Source: Cereibacter azotoformans (GTDB taxonomy: Bacteria; Pseudomonadota; Alphaproteobacteria; Rhodobacterales; Rhodobacteraceae). From it: a stretch of DNA of 64,000 nt. This document shows positions 9,550-19,241 of this stretch, in pieces (positions within the stretch are counted from its first letter, which is position 1; every line of letters starts with the position of its first letter). A model generated the notes under the pieces. It worked only from the letters and a program-made list of their open reading frames with translations, was not told the origin of the DNA and made no database searches. The DNA is taken from contig JAGFXX010000001.1 in the NCBI GenBank assembly GCA_017599285.1, positions 2,756,501 through 2,820,500 on the forward strand. Direction: 5' to 3'. The position numbers and the translations under genes were made by a program.

Positions 9550-10110
9550 ATGCGGCTGACGGCGCTCACGGCCCTCATCGTCTTTCTGATCGACCAGGCG
9601 ACGAAATGGATCGTCGTCTGGGGGCTCGGGCTGGCGCACCGGGGGGCGATCGACCTCGTCGCGCCCTGGCTGACCTTCCGCATGGCCTGGAACCGGGGCA
9701 TCAACTTCGGCATCGGCTCGTCCGATCAGGAGATCGTGCGCTGGGGCCTGATCGCGGTGTCGCTGGCGATCTCGGCCTGGGTCTGGCGCTGGGTCGGGCG
9801 CAGCGAGCCGTCGCGGATGGCGCGCGTTTCCGGCGGGCTGCTGATCGGCGGGGCGATCGGCAACGTGGTGGACCGCATTCTGTATGGCGCGGTGGCGGAC
9901 TTCCTCAACATGTCCTGCTGCGGGATCGAGAATCCCTATGCGTTCAACGTCGCCGACATCGCGATCTTTGCGGGCGCCTTCGGTCTGGTGCTCTTCACGC
10001 GCGAGACGAAGCCCGCGCCGGGCAAGGCCGCGGCTGGCGCCGCAAAACGCAAGCCCTCGGACGGCAAGTCGAACGGCACGGGCCGGCGCGGGGGCGGAAA
10101 GACCCCGTGA
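9550..10110 (+). CDS. lspA: Lipoprotein signal peptidase (signal peptidase II)
   Basis: Inner-membrane aspartyl protease that removes signal peptides from prolipoproteins. The 186-residue product has about four membrane segments and the paired catalytic Asp motifs [15 protein letters not shown] and [11 protein letters not shown]. The N-terminus has the family DQATKW motif. A charged Lys/Arg/Gly tail of about 30 residues follows the last membrane segment. Translation is likely coupled to purH, since its ATG begins one base after the purH stop. The next gene encodes a lipoprotein, a fitting substrate. Confidence 0.94.
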   Translation: MRLTALTALIVFLIDQATKWIVVWGLGLAHRGAIDLVAPWLTFRMAWNRGINFGIGSSDQEIVRWGLIAVSLAISAWVWRWVGRSEPSRMARVSGGLLIGGAIGNVVDRILYGAVADFLNMSCCGIENPYAFNVADIAIFAGAFGLVLFTRETKPAPGKAAAGAAKRKPSDGKSNGTGRRGGGKTP

Positions 10111-10163
10111 CGGCTCGGAACCTTTGCGCTAAAGACGGGCACGAGGCAGCAAGGAGACGAGGC

Positions 10164-10691
10164 ATGCGGGCAGCTCGAGGCGCAGGGGCGGGTGCGGCAC
10201 TGGCGATGCTCCTGCTGGCCGGCTGTGGCGGCGGAGATCCGAAGCTGATGAACCTGCGCGCCAGCGGACCCGGCCCGGACGAGTTCGGCATCCTGCCCGT
10301 CAAGCCGCTCGAGATCCCCGAGACGATCGGCGCGCTCCCGCCTCCGACGCCCGGTGGCGCGAACCGCGCCGACCCGAACCCGCTGGGCGATGCGGTCGCG
10401 GCGCTGGGTGGCAGCCCGGCGGCATCGGCCGCCATTCCCGCCGCGGATGCGCCGGTCGTGGCGCACGCCACCCGCTTCGGCCGCGACGCCACGATCCGCC
10501 CGACCCTCGCCGCCGAGGACTACCAGTGGCGGCGGGACAATGACGGCCGCCTGCTCGAGCGGGTGTTCAACGTGAACGTCTATTTCGACGCCTATCGCCC
10601 CATGGCGCTCGACCAGCAGGCCGAGCTGGCCCGCTGGCGTGCGGCGGGCGCGCGCAACCCCTCGGCGCCGCCTGTCGCCGGGCGCGAGTGA
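10164..10691 (+). CDS. DUF3035 (BamF-like) lipoprotein
   Basis: A 175-residue predicted lipoprotein: the signal sequence ends in LLLAGCG, giving a lipobox with lipidated Cys near residue 21. The mature part contains PDEFGILPVKPLEIPE, characteristic of DUF3035. This family includes the BamF lipoprotein of the alphaproteobacterial outer-membrane beta-barrel assembly complex. Function here is inferred from the family. The start at 10164 follows AAGGAGACGAGGC. The gene is 53 bp after lspA and before a periplasmic M16 protease pair, so the neighbourhood concerns the cell envelope. Confidence 0.8.
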   Translation: MRAARGAGAGAALAMLLLAGCGGGDPKLMNLRASGPGPDEFGILPVKPLEIPETIGALPPPTPGGANRADPNPLGDAVAALGGSPAASAAIPAADAPVVAHATRFGRDATIRPTLAAEDYQWRRDNDGRLLERVFNVNVYFDAYRPMALDQQAELARWRAAGARNPSAPPVAGRE

Positions 10692-10766
10692 TCACAAGCC
10701 CGTAGGGGGACTTGCGGCGCCGCGGCCCCACGGTAGCTTTCGCGCAGATCCATCTTCTGGAAGGAC

Positions 10767-12116
10767 ATGATGATGCTGCGCCGCCTGGCCCTTCCGGCCG
10801 CCACCTGGCTCATGCTCTCGCTCCCCGCGCTGGCCGAGACGGTGAGCGATTTCCGCCTGCCGAACGGGCTCGAGGTGGTGGTGATCGAGGATCACCGCGC
10901 CCCTGTCGTGACTCACATGGTCTGGTATCGCGTGGGCGCCGCGGACGAGCCGCCCGGCCATTCCGGCATCGCCCATTTCCTCGAGCATCTGATGTTCAAG
11001 GGCACGGACGAGCTGGCCGCGGGCGAGTTCTCGGCCACGGTCGAGGCGCAGGGCGGCGATGACAACGCCTTCACCTCGTGGGACTACACGGCCTACTTCC
11101 AGCGCGTCGCGGCCGACCGGCTCGATCTGATGATGAAGATGGAAGCCGACCGGATGCGCGACCTCGAGATGACCGAAGAGGATGTGCGCACCGAGCGGCA
11201 GGTGGTGCTGGAAGAGCGCAGCCAGCGCATCGACAGCGACCCCGGCTCGATCTTTTCCGAGCAGAGCCGCGCGGCGGCCTACCTGAACCACCCCTACGGC
11301 ATCCCGATCATCGGCTGGCGGCACGAGATCGAACAACTGGACCGCGAGGACGCCTTCAGCTTCTACCGGACCTACTACGCGCCGAACAACGCGATCCTCG
11401 TGGTTGCGGGCGACGTGGACCCGGCCGAGGTGCGGCGCATGGCCGAAGCGCATTACGGCCCGCTCCAGCCATCGGCGAACCTGCCCGAGCGGCTGCGCCC
11501 GCAGGAACCGCCGCAATTGTCCGAGCGGCGCCTGACCTTCACCGATCCGCGCGTGGCGCAGCCCTATGTCTCGCGCAGCTACCTTGCGCCCGCCCGTCAG
11601 AGCGGTGCGCAGGAGAAGGCGGCGGCCCTCACGATCCTGGCCGAACTTCTGGGGGGCAGCCCCACCACATCGCTTCTCGCGCGCGAGTTGCAGTTCGGCG
11701 AGCGGCCCCGCGCCGTCTGGGCGCAGGCCTGGTACAATGGCGGGGCGCTCGACTCGGGCAGCTTCGGGCTTGCGGTCGTGCCGGTGCCCGGCGTGCCGCT
11801 CGACGAGGCCGAGGAGGCGATGGATGCGGTCGTCGCGCGCTTCCTCGAGGAGGGGCCCGACCCCGAGGATTTCGAGCGGATCAAGATCCAGCTCGGCGCG
11901 CAGGACATATATTCGCGTGACAATGTGGACGGGCTGGCCCGCCGCTACGGCGCCGCTCTGACCACGGGGCTGACGGTCGAGGACGTGAAGGCCTGGCCCG
12001 ATGTGCTGCAGGCGGTGACGCCCGAGGACGTGATGGCCGCCGCGCGCGAGGTCTTCGACCGCCGCCGCGCCGTCACCGGCTGGCTGATGCAGGCCGACGA
12101 GGAGACAAGCCAATGA
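10767..12116 (+). CDS. M16 zinc metallopeptidase, catalytic subunit
   Basis: A 449-residue pitrilysin/processing-peptidase-type protease with an N-terminal signal peptide (hydrophobic to about residue 23, ending PALAE), so periplasmic. The zinc motif HFLEH (His70, Glu73, His74) is intact, with the distal Glu in LEERSQRIDSDPGS. Three ATGs in a row occur at 10767, 10770 and 10773; any could start. The next gene encodes a second M16 protein and overlaps it by four bases (ATGA). Such pairs form heterodimers resembling mitochondrial processing peptidase. The substrate is unknown. Confidence 0.9.
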   Translation: MMMLRRLALPAATWLMLSLPALAETVSDFRLPNGLEVVVIEDHRAPVVTHMVWYRVGAADEPPGHSGIAHFLEHLMFKGTDELAAGEFSATVEAQGGDDNAFTSWDYTAYFQRVAADRLDLMMKMEADRMRDLEMTEEDVRTERQVVLEERSQRIDSDPGSIFSEQSRAAAYLNHPYGIPIIGWRHEIEQLDREDAFSFYRTYYAPNNAILVVAGDVDPAEVRRMAEAHYGPLQPSANLPERLRPQEPPQLSERRLTFTDPRVAQPYVSRSYLAPARQSGAQEKAAALTILAELLGGSPTTSLLARELQFGERPRAVWAQAWYNGGALDSGSFGLAVVPVPGVPLDEAEEAMDAVVARFLEEGPDPEDFERIKIQLGAQDIYSRDNVDGLARRYGAALTTGLTVEDVKAWPDVLQAVTPEDVMAAAREVFDRRRAVTGWLMQADEETSQ

Positions 12117-13420
12117 TGCTGCGCCTGACCTTTGCGTTGATCCTGTTCGCCCTGCCGGTGCGGGCCGATGTCCAGATCCAGGATGTGACCTCGCCCGGCG
12201 GCATTCACGCCTGGCTGGTGGAATCGCACGACCTGCCCTTCACCGCGCTCGAGATCCGGTTCCGGGGCGGCACCTCGCTCGATCCCGAGGGCGCGCGGGG
12301 GGCCGTCAACCTGATGGCGGGCCTGCTCGAGGAAGGCGCGGGCGATCTCGACGCGCAGGGCTTTGCCCGGGCCCGCGACGGGCTGGCCGCCAGCTTTTCC
12401 TTCCGACCCAGCACGGATGCGGTGGCCGTCTCGGCCCGCTTCCTGACCGAGAACCGGGACGAGGCGGTGGATCTCCTGCGCCTCGCGCTGGTCGAGCCGC
12501 GGTTCGACGCCGACGCCATCGAGCGCGTGCGGGGGCAGGTGCTGTCGGGGCTGGCCTCGGATGCCAAGGATCCGACGCGGATCGCGGGCCGGACCTTCGA
12601 CGAAAAGGCCTTCGGCGCCCATCCCTACGGCAGCGACGGGTCAGGCACGCCCGACAGCGTCCGGGCGCTGATGCGCGACGACCTCGTGGCGGCGCATCGT
12701 GCCGCGCTCGCCCGCGACCGGATCTATGTCGCGGCGGCGGGCGACATCACGGCGGAAGACCTGGGCACGCTGCTCGACCGGCTGCTCGGCGACCTGCCGG
12801 CCGAGGGTGCCCCCATGCCCTCGCGGGCCGAGTGGCGGATCGGCGGCGGGGTGACGGTGGTCGAGTTTCCGACCCCGCAGGCCTCCGTGCGCTTCGGGCA
12901 TGAAGGGATCAAGCGCGACGATCCCGACTTCTTCCCGGCCTATGTCCTGAACGAGATCCTCGGCGGCGGCCGGTTCGGATCGCGCCTGATGACCGAGGTG
13001 CGCGAAAAGCGCGGGCTGACCTACGGGATCGGGTCCTATCTCGCGCCGATGGACCATGCCGAGCTGATGATGGGGCACTTCGCCAGTTCCAACGCAACGG
13101 TGGGGCAGGCCGTCGAGATCGTGCGCGAGGAATGGCGCCGCGCGGCGGCCGAAGGCGTGACGGCCGAGGAACTGGAGGCGACGAAGACCTACCTCACCGG
13201 CTCCTATCCGCTGCGCTTTGACGGAAACGGCCCGATCGCCAGCATCCTCGTCGGGATGCAGATGGAGGATCTGCCGATCGACTATCCGGTAACGCGCAAC
13301 GCAAAGGTCGAGGCGGTGACGCTCGAGGATGTCAAGCGCGTGGCCGCGCGCCTCCTCAAGCCCGAGGCGCTGCATTTCGTCGTGGTGGGCGAGCCCGAGG
13401 GGCTCGCGTCCGACGGCTGA
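12113..13420 (+). CDS. M16 family protein, non-catalytic partner
   Basis: The 435-residue product has a signal peptide (ends PVRAD) and the M16 fold, but the HxxEH zinc site is missing: the equivalent stretch reads [10 protein letters not shown]. It keeps the C-terminal substrate-binding Arg/Tyr motif ([14 protein letters not shown]). This is the expected division of labour in M16B heterodimers, where one subunit binds zinc and the other supplies the Arg-Tyr pair. The ATGA overlap with the preceding gene points to coupled translation and a stoichiometric complex. Confidence 0.88.
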   Translation: MMLRLTFALILFALPVRADVQIQDVTSPGGIHAWLVESHDLPFTALEIRFRGGTSLDPEGARGAVNLMAGLLEEGAGDLDAQGFARARDGLAASFSFRPSTDAVAVSARFLTENRDEAVDLLRLALVEPRFDADAIERVRGQVLSGLASDAKDPTRIAGRTFDEKAFGAHPYGSDGSGTPDSVRALMRDDLVAAHRAALARDRIYVAAAGDITAEDLGTLLDRLLGDLPAEGAPMPSRAEWRIGGGVTVVEFPTPQASVRFGHEGIKRDDPDFFPAYVLNEILGGGRFGSRLMTEVREKRGLTYGIGSYLAPMDHAELMMGHFASSNATVGQAVEIVREEWRRAAAEGVTAEELEATKTYLTGSYPLRFDGNGPIASILVGMQMEDLPIDYPVTRNAKVEAVTLEDVKRVAARLLKPEALHFVVVGEPEGLASDG

Positions 13421-13476
13421 GGCCGATCGGTTGTTCCCGGTGGCGAAGCGGCGGCTCTTCTGCTAAGGCTGGTAGC

Positions 13477-15315
13477 ATGACGCTCCTCAGCCCCAAGATA
13501 GGCGCCGCGCGCCCGGTAATCCGGCAGCTCGATGAAGCCGCCATCAACCGCATCGCGGCCGGCGAGGTGGTGGAGCGTCCGGCCTCGGCCGTCAAGGAAC
13601 TGGTCGAGAACGCGCTCGATGCCGGCGCGCGCCGGGTCTCGGTGGACATCGCCGACGGGGGCAAGACGCTCATCCGCGTGACCGATGACGGCTGCGGCAT
13701 GACGGCCGAGGATCTGCCGCTCGCCCTGTCACGCCACGCCACCTCGAAGATCGACGGCTCGGACCTGCTCGACATCCGCAGTTTCGGGTTCCGCGGCGAG
13801 GCGCTGCCCTCGCTGGCGGCGGTGGGGCGGCTTACGATCACCTCGCGGGTGGCCGGGGGCGAGGGGGCGGCGGTGACCGTCAGCGCCGGCCGGATGGAGC
13901 CCGTGCGCCCCGCCGCGCTGGGGGCGGGCACGGTGGTCGAGCTGCGCGACCTTTTCTTCGCCACGCCCGCGCGGCTCAAGTTCCTGCGCACCGACCGCGC
14001 CGAGACGCAGGCCATCGCCGAGGTCGTCCGCCGTCTGGCGCTGGCCGATCCCGAGGTGGGCTTTACCCTGACGGACCATTCCGCGGGCGAGCCGCGTCTG
14101 CTGTTCCGCGCCGAGGCCGAGGGGGGGGATCTCTTCGACGCCCTCCACCGCCGGGTGGCGCGGGTCGTGGGCGCCGATTTCGCCGAGAACGCGCTGCGCA
14201 TCGATGTCGCGCGCGAGGGGCTGCGCCTGCAGGGCTACGCCGCGCTGCCGACCTATTCGCGTGGCTCGGCCGTGGCGCAGTTCCTGTTCGTGAACGGCCG
14301 TCCGGTGCTCGACCGGATGCTGCTCGGCGCGCTTCGGGCGGGCTACATGGATGTGCTGAGCCGCGACCGCTATCCGGCGGCCGTGCTGAACCTGATCTGC
14401 GATCCGCAGCGGGTCGATGTGAACGTGCACCCCGCCAAGGCCGAGGTGCGGTTCCGCGAGTCGGGTGAGGTGCGTGGGCTGATCGTCACCGCGCTGCGTC
14501 ACGCGCTGGCGGGGGCGGGTCACCGGGCCTCGACCACGGTCGCCGGGGAAACGCTCGAGGCCTTCCGGCCCGAGGCCGCGGCCCCGCCCGCCGCGCGCAT
14601 CTACCAGATGGACCGCCCGTCCGCCGCCTCGGTCGCGCGCAGCTTCGCCTTTCAAGCGCCGCAGGCGGCCATGCCGGGACTGGCCGAGGCGCCCGCCGCA
14701 CGGGTTGAGGAGCCGCCCGTTGACGCGGCCGAGGATCGTCCGCTCGGGGCGGCGCGCGCGCAGATCCATGGCAACTGGATCCTTGCGCAGACCGCCCGCG
14801 GCCTCGTGATCGTGGATCAGCACGCGGCGCACGAGCGGCTGGTCTATGAAAGGCTCAAGCGGCAGCGCGACGGGTCAGGCATCGCGCGGCAGGTGCTGCT
14901 GATCCCCGAGATCGTCGAGTTGTCGCCCTCGGATGCCGCCCGGCTTCTCGAGGCGGCGGACGAGCTGGCGGCCCTCGGCCTCGTGCTCGAGCCCTTTGGC
15001 GGGGGCGCGGTCGCCGTGCGCGAGGTGCCCGCGATCCTCGGCAAGGTCGAGGCGGCGCCGCTCCTGCGCGACATTCTCGACGATCTGGCCGATCTGGGCA
15101 GCTCTGACCGGCTTCAGGCCCGTATGGATGCCGTGCTCTCGCGCATGGCCTGCCACGGATCGGTGCGCTCGGGCCGCGCCTTGCGGGCCGAAGAGATGAA
15201 CGCGCTTCTGCGCGAGATGGAGGCGACGCCCCTCTCGGGTCAGTGCAACCACGGCCGGCCCACCTATGTCGAGCTGAAGCTGGCCGACATCGAGCGGCTG
15301 TTCGGCCGGCGATGA
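13477..15315 (+). CDS. mutL: DNA mismatch repair protein MutL
   Basis: GHKL-type ATPase coordinating mismatch repair. The 612-residue product has ATP-binding motifs [20 protein letters not shown] and DDGCGM, then [14 protein letters not shown]. The C-terminal domain has [12 protein letters not shown] starting at Asp447, which fits the metal-dependent endonuclease motif DQHA(X)2E(X)4E. It also has the late [11 protein letters not shown]. It is thus the nicking type of MutL found in bacteria without MutH. A variable linker of low complexity runs from about residue 340 to 420. rmuC follows after 10 bp. Confidence 0.95.
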   Translation: MTLLSPKIGAARPVIRQLDEAAINRIAAGEVVERPASAVKELVENALDAGARRVSVDIADGGKTLIRVTDDGCGMTAEDLPLALSRHATSKIDGSDLLDIRSFGFRGEALPSLAAVGRLTITSRVAGGEGAAVTVSAGRMEPVRPAALGAGTVVELRDLFFATPARLKFLRTDRAETQAIAEVVRRLALADPEVGFTLTDHSAGEPRLLFRAEAEGGDLFDALHRRVARVVGADFAENALRIDVAREGLRLQGYAALPTYSRGSAVAQFLFVNGRPVLDRMLLGALRAGYMDVLSRDRYPAAVLNLICDPQRVDVNVHPAKAEVRFRESGEVRGLIVTALRHALAGAGHRASTTVAGETLEAFRPEAAAPPAARIYQMDRPSAASVARSFAFQAPQAAMPGLAEAPAARVEEPPVDAAEDRPLGAARAQIHGNWILAQTARGLVIVDQHAAHERLVYERLKRQRDGSGIARQVLLIPEIVELSPSDAARLLEAADELAALGLVLEPFGGGAVAVREVPAILGKVEAAPLLRDILDDLADLGSSDRLQARMDAVLSRMACHGSVRSGRALRAEEMNALLREMEATPLSGQCNHGRPTYVELKLADIERLFGRR

Positions 15316-15325
15316 CCCGCCCGCA

Positions 15326-16462
15326 ATGATCCGCATCGGCGACCGGACCTTCGGCTGGGACGACCCGCTGGTGCTTGGCGTGGGCGCGGGACTGGTCCTT
15401 CTGGTGATGCTCCTGCTGATCCTGCGCGCGGCCGGGCGGTCGGCGCGGATGGTCGCGCCGATGCTGAACGAGCTGGGGTGGCTCGGCCAGCAGGTGCAGA
15501 TGCTCTCGGACGGGCAGGAGCGGCTGGCGGGCGGGCTGCATCATGTCTCCGAGGCGCAGGCCTCAAGCCAGGGCGCCATGCTGCAGCTGATGGAGCGGCG
15601 GCTCGCCGAGGTGCAGCGCGGCATGGCCGAGAGCCTGCACGGCACCGCGCTCCGCACGGCGCGCTCGCTTGGCGATCTGCATCAGCGGCTTGAGACCATC
15701 GACCGGGCGCAGGCCAACATCGAGAAGCTTTCGGGCGACGTGCTGGGGCTGCAGGACATCCTGTCCAACAAGCAGACGCGGGGCGCCTTCGGCGAGATCC
15801 AGCTGCATGACATCGTGCAGAAGGCCTTGCCCTCAGACAGTTACACGATGCAGGCGACGCTTTCGAACGGGCGGCGGGCCGATTGCCTGATCCATCTGCC
15901 CGAGCCGCCGGGGCCGATCGTGATCGACTCGAAGTTTCCGCTCGAAGCCTACGAGGCGCTGAGGGCGGCCGAGAATCCGGCCGCGCAGATGGAGGCGCAG
16001 CGGATGATGCGGGTGGCCGTTCGCGCCCATATCCGCGCCATCGCCGAGAAATACATCCTCGAGGGCGAGACGGCGGACGGGGCGATGATGTTCCTGCCCT
16101 CCGAGGCGGTCTATGCCGAGCTTCATGCCAACTTCGGCGACATCGTGCGCGAAGGCTTTGCGGCGCGGGTCTGGATCGTCTCGCCCACCACCTGCATGGC
16201 GGTGCTGAACACGATGCGGGCGGTGCTGAAGGACGCACGCATGCGGGCGCAGGCCGGGGCGATCCGGCGCGAGCTGGCCGAACTGGGCCGCGAGATCGAC
16301 CGGCTGACGGACCGGGTGGGCAACCTCGACCGCCACTTCACCCAGGCCGCGCGTGACGTGGAAGAGATCCGCATCTCGGCCGGCAAGGCGGGCAAGAAGG
16401 CGCGGAGGCTCGACAATTTCGACTTCGAGGACATGAGCCCGCGCACCGACGCGGCCGAATGA
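15326..16462 (+). CDS. rmuC: RmuC-family DNA recombination protein
   Basis: A 378-residue protein: one N-terminal membrane segment (about residues 18-37), a coiled-coil region with repeated Leu/Gln/Glu to about residue 130, and the RmuC domain with GAFGEIQLHDIVQKALP, VIDSKFPLEAYE and MMFLPSEAVYAEL. RmuC limits inversion at short repeats in E. coli and has a predicted nuclease fold; the mechanism is not settled. Ten bases separate it from mutL, so the two genome-stability genes are probably one transcript. It converges on chrR. Confidence 0.88.
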   Translation: MIRIGDRTFGWDDPLVLGVGAGLVLLVMLLLILRAAGRSARMVAPMLNELGWLGQQVQMLSDGQERLAGGLHHVSEAQASSQGAMLQLMERRLAEVQRGMAESLHGTALRTARSLGDLHQRLETIDRAQANIEKLSGDVLGLQDILSNKQTRGAFGEIQLHDIVQKALPSDSYTMQATLSNGRRADCLIHLPEPPGPIVIDSKFPLEAYEALRAAENPAAQMEAQRMMRVAVRAHIRAIAEKYILEGETADGAMMFLPSEAVYAELHANFGDIVREGFAARVWIVSPTTCMAVLNTMRAVLKDARMRAQAGAIRRELAELGREIDRLTDRVGNLDRHFTQAARDVEEIRISAGKAGKKARRLDNFDFEDMSPRTDAAE

Positions 16463-16523
16463 TCGCCCGCGTCATTCGCGCGTCGTGAAATGCACGGCCC
16501 CTCTGCCCACGACCAATGCGCGC

Positions 16524-17168
16524 TCAGATGCGGAAGAAGGGCTGCACCAGCTTGGGCAGGAAGCTGTTGAAGCGCAGCGGCGCGTCCGTGGCCGCAAGGC
16601 AGATGCAGTCGATCCCGGCCTCGGCCGCCGGCGTATGTTCCAGCTCCTGATCGGCAATCTCCAGATCGCCGGGGCCGAAGCGGTCCGTCTCGTCGCGGAA
16701 GGCGCCCTGCAGCACGAGCGTCAGCTCCATTCCCCGGTGGCCGTGGTCGGGCACGGCCTGACCGCCCGGTATCCACAGAAGCCGCGCGATGGCCTCGCCT
16801 CCGGTCGGCAGGATCGCCTGCCGCACGCCACCGCCGAGCGCCCGCCAGCGGACATCCTCGAGCCGGCCGCCCACATAATCGGCCAGAGGCGCGGGGGCGC
16901 GGGGATCGGCGCGGCGGGCAGGCCGCGCGGGCACCTCGATACGGCGGTCAAGCCGGGACATGACGGCGGCAAGGCTGCCCTCGGAGAGGGCGACCGGCGC
17001 CGCCTCTTCCATCAGCCGCCCGCCCACCGCATCGAGGGCCGCCGCCCGCGCGCGGCAGTCGTCGCAGAGCGAAAGATGCGTGGCCACCACCAGCGAGAAT
17101 GCCTCGGGAAGCGAGCCTGCCGCATAGGCCGTCAGAAGGGCGTCGGAAATATGGTGCCGGATCGTCAT
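16524..17168 (-). CDS. chrR: Anti-sigma factor ChrR (zinc, cupin)
   Basis: Holds RpoE inactive until singlet oxygen is present. Starting at the ATG at 17168 the protein is 214 residues and its N-terminal zinc ligands fall at His6, His31, Cys35 and Cys38 (HLSLCDDC), the numbering I recall from published ChrR work. This N-terminal anti-sigma domain binds RpoE. The C-terminal half is a cupin (HRGMELTLVLQGAF, GPGDLEIADQELEHTP) needed for the response to singlet oxygen. A frame extension to a TTG at 17180 is possible but less likely. The start is 8 bases past the rpoE stop: a classic sigma/anti-sigma operon. Confidence 0.95.
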   Translation of the reverse strand: MTIRHHISDALLTAYAAGSLPEAFSLVVATHLSLCDDCRARAAALDAVGGRLMEEAAPVALSEGSLAAVMSRLDRRIEVPARPARRADPRAPAPLADYVGGRLEDVRWRALGGGVRQAILPTGGEAIARLLWIPGGQAVPDHGHRGMELTLVLQGAFRDETDRFGPGDLEIADQELEHTPAAEAGIDCICLAATDAPLRFNSFLPKLVQPFFRI

Positions 17169-17176
17169 GGTCTCGT

Positions 17177-17722
17177 TCAACTCATGTGCTGGCGCAGACG
17201 TTCCAGCGCGAGCCGGATGCGCGACTTGATGGTGCCTAGGGGAAGCCCGGTCTCGACCGCAAGTTCCCGGTGGGTGAGGTCGCCGAAGAAGGCGCGCTCG
17301 ATAAGGGCGCGCTGCGCCTCGGGGAGGAGGGCGATCGCGCGGCCGAGGCGGTCGTTCTCCTGCTGCATTTCATAGACGTCGGCCTGATCGGGCTCGGCGT
17401 CCGGCCCCCAGAAGAGATCCTCGGGCTCTGGCTGGCGCGATTTCCGCAGCCCGTCGATCCGCCGGTTTCGCGCGATCGTGAAGATCCAGGTCGCGGCCGA
17501 CGCCCGCGACGGATCGAAGAGATGAGCCTTCTGCCACACCGTTGCCATCACATCCTGCGCACATTCCTCGGCCTGTGACTCCGTGCTGCCGGATTTCATC
17601 AGGAAGCCCTTCACCCTCGGCGCGAAGTGCTGGAACAGCTCCGCGAAGGCTGCCTCGTCCCGATGATCCCGGATCGCACGCATGAGTGCCACCCAGTCCG
17701 TCCCGTTACTCTTGTCCGTCAC
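17177..17722 (-). CDS. rpoE: ECF sigma factor RpoE (singlet-oxygen response, ECF11 type)
   Basis: Alternative sigma factor of 181 residues. Region 2 spans about 20-95 (ECAQDVMATVWQKAHLFDPSRASAAT..., RNRRIDGLRK) and region 4 about 125-178 (QRALIERAFFGDLTHRELAVETGLPLGTIKSRIRLALERLR). In R. sphaeroides it activates genes that protect against singlet oxygen, including its own operon. The chrR gene follows directly. A TGATCC-N18-TAAACA promoter lies upstream at 17851-17822, giving an untranslated leader of roughly 90 bases. It diverges from the ufaD operon, which has a matching promoter. Confidence 0.95.
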   Translation of the reverse strand: MTDKSNGTDWVALMRAIRDHRDEAAFAELFQHFAPRVKGFLMKSGSTESQAEECAQDVMATVWQKAHLFDPSRASAATWIFTIARNRRIDGLRKSRQPEPEDLFWGPDAEPDQADVYEMQQENDRLGRAIALLPEAQRALIERAFFGDLTHRELAVETGLPLGTIKSRIRLALERLRQHMS

Positions 17723-17821
17723 AGCAGGCCTTTCCCTCGTCGCCCGCGGGAGAGGATAGGCAACCGGTCGCCCGCTTGCATCCGTATTTTTCGGTCGGTC
17801 CCTGCCGTGGTCCTTACGCCC

Positions 17822-17851
17822 TGTTTACGCCCCGCGGGGCCGTCTGGATCA
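17822..17851 (-). promoter_or_regulatory. Candidate RpoE-dependent promoter of rpoE-chrR
   Basis: On the minus strand TGATCC (17851-17846) is followed by 18 bases and TAAACA (17827-17822). TGATCC is the -35 element I recall for R. sphaeroides RpoE promoters, with a TA-starting -10. Placement upstream of rpoE fits known autoregulation. Confidence 0.75.
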
Positions 17852-17883
17852 CTCGGGCGGATCGAGAAAAACTCCCGACCGAC

Positions 17884-17913
17884 TGATCCGGGCCGCGTGA
17901 CGCCGCGTATCAA
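17884..17913 (+). promoter_or_regulatory. Candidate RpoE-dependent promoter of the ufaD operon
   Basis: TGATCC (17884-17889), an 18-base spacer, then TATCAA (17908-17913). The spacing is identical to the divergent rpoE promoter, and the two -35 elements are 32 bases apart, back to back. Transcription would begin near 17920, shortly before the ribosome binding site GAGGGAAGG and the ATG at 17941. Confidence 0.7.
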
Positions 17914-17940
17914 CCGCACATAAGAGGGAAGGTGCAGGGC

Positions 17941-19233
17941 ATGCCATTCGAGACGTCTGAGTTCGCGCGCCGGCGCGTCGCTGTAATCGGTGGAGGGGTC
18001 TCGGGGATGGCGGCGGCGCATCTGCTCGCCCGCGATCACGCGGTGGTCCTGTTCGAGTCCGAGAAGCGCCTCGGCGGCCATGCAAGGACGGTTCTGGCCG
18101 GCAAGCGCGGCGATCAGCCGGTGGATACGGGCTTCATCGTCTTCAACAAGGTGAATTACCCGCACCTGACGCGGCTCTTCGACGAGCTCAAGGTGCCCGT
18201 CGTCAAGAGCGACATGAGCTTTGGCGCCTCGGTGCGCGGCGGGCGGCTGGAATACGGGCTCAAGGACCTGAAGGCCGTTTTTGCGCAGAAGCGGAACGCC
18301 CTCGATCCGCGCTTCCTGAACATGCTGATGGATGTGCTGCGCTTCAACGCGCACGCGATGGAGCATGCCGACGATCCCCGCATGACGATCGGCGAGCTTC
18401 TGGCGCGGCTCGAACTGGGCAACTGGTTCCGCGACTATTATCTGCTGCCGATCTCGGGGGCGATCTGGTCCACGCCCTCGCGCGGGATCCTGGATTTTCC
18501 CGCGCAGGCGATGCTGCGGTTCTTCGAGAATCACGCGCTGCTGTCGCACACCGGGCAGCATCAGTGGTACACGGTGGCGGGTGGCTCGATCGAATATGTG
18601 AGCCGCCTGCAGGCGTCGATGGCGTCGCGCGGGGTGGATCTGCGGCTCGGCGCTGGAGTGGCGGGCGTGCGGCGCGAAGGTGGCGGCGTGCGCGTGCGTG
18701 CCGAGGGCGGCGATTGGGAGGCGTTCGACGAGGTCATCTTCGCCACCCATTCCGACGATACGCTGCGGCTGCTGTCGGATGCGACCGAGGCCGAGCGCTC
18801 GGCGCTCGGGTCGGTGCGCTATCAGCCGAACCGGGCGGTGCTCCATTCGGACACGTCGGTCATGCCCAAGCGTCGGGCGGCCTGGGCCTCGTGGGTCTAT
18901 CTTGAGCCCGAGGATCCGCAGGCGCCGATCGACATCACCTACTGGATGAACTCGCTTCAGCCGATCCCCGAGGACGATCCGCTGTTCGTGACGCTGAACG
19001 GCAACCGGCAGGTGCGCGAAGAGCTGGTCCATGACGTCGTGACCTTCCGCCATCCGGTCTATGATCTGGCCGCGCAGCTGGGCGTCGCGGCGCTGCGGAT
19101 GATGAACGGCGAGCGGCAGACCTGGTTCGCCGGGGCCTGGATGCGGAACGGCTTCCACGAGGACGGCTTTGCAAGCGCCGTGGATGTGGTCGAGGCGATG
19201 CGCCGCCGCGCCGCCACCCCGGTCGCGGCCTGA
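17941..19233 (+). CDS. ufaD: FAD-dependent amine oxidase-like protein, probable fatty-acid desaturase UfaD
   Basis: A 430-residue flavoprotein of the NAD/FAD-binding amine-oxidase type: N-terminal dinucleotide motif VAVIGGGVSGMAAAHLLA with ELEK-like FESEKRLGGHARTV, VDTGFIVFN, and a C-terminal WFAGAWMRNGFHEDGF flavin motif. From memory, the rpoE-adjacent gene of R. sphaeroides (RSP_1091) is UfaD, which introduces a second double bond into a methylated phospholipid acyl chain during furan fatty acid synthesis. The sequence shows the flavoprotein family; the specific reaction is recalled knowledge. The ATG at 17941 follows GAGGGAAGG; an in-frame GTG at 17932 is a poorer start. First gene of a five-gene operon. 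Confidence 0.8.
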   Translation: MPFETSEFARRRVAVIGGGVSGMAAAHLLARDHAVVLFESEKRLGGHARTVLAGKRGDQPVDTGFIVFNKVNYPHLTRLFDELKVPVVKSDMSFGASVRGGRLEYGLKDLKAVFAQKRNALDPRFLNMLMDVLRFNAHAMEHADDPRMTIGELLARLELGNWFRDYYLLPISGAIWSTPSRGILDFPAQAMLRFFENHALLSHTGQHQWYTVAGGSIEYVSRLQASMASRGVDLRLGAGVAGVRREGGGVRVRAEGGDWEAFDEVIFATHSDDTLRLLSDATEAERSALGSVRYQPNRAVLHSDTSVMPKRRAAWASWVYLEPEDPQAPIDITYWMNSLQPIPEDDPLFVTLNGNRQVREELVHDVVTFRHPVYDLAAQLGVAALRMMNGERQTWFAGAWMRNGFHEDGFASAVDVVEAMRRRAATPVAA

Positions 19234-19241
19234 GGCGCGCC

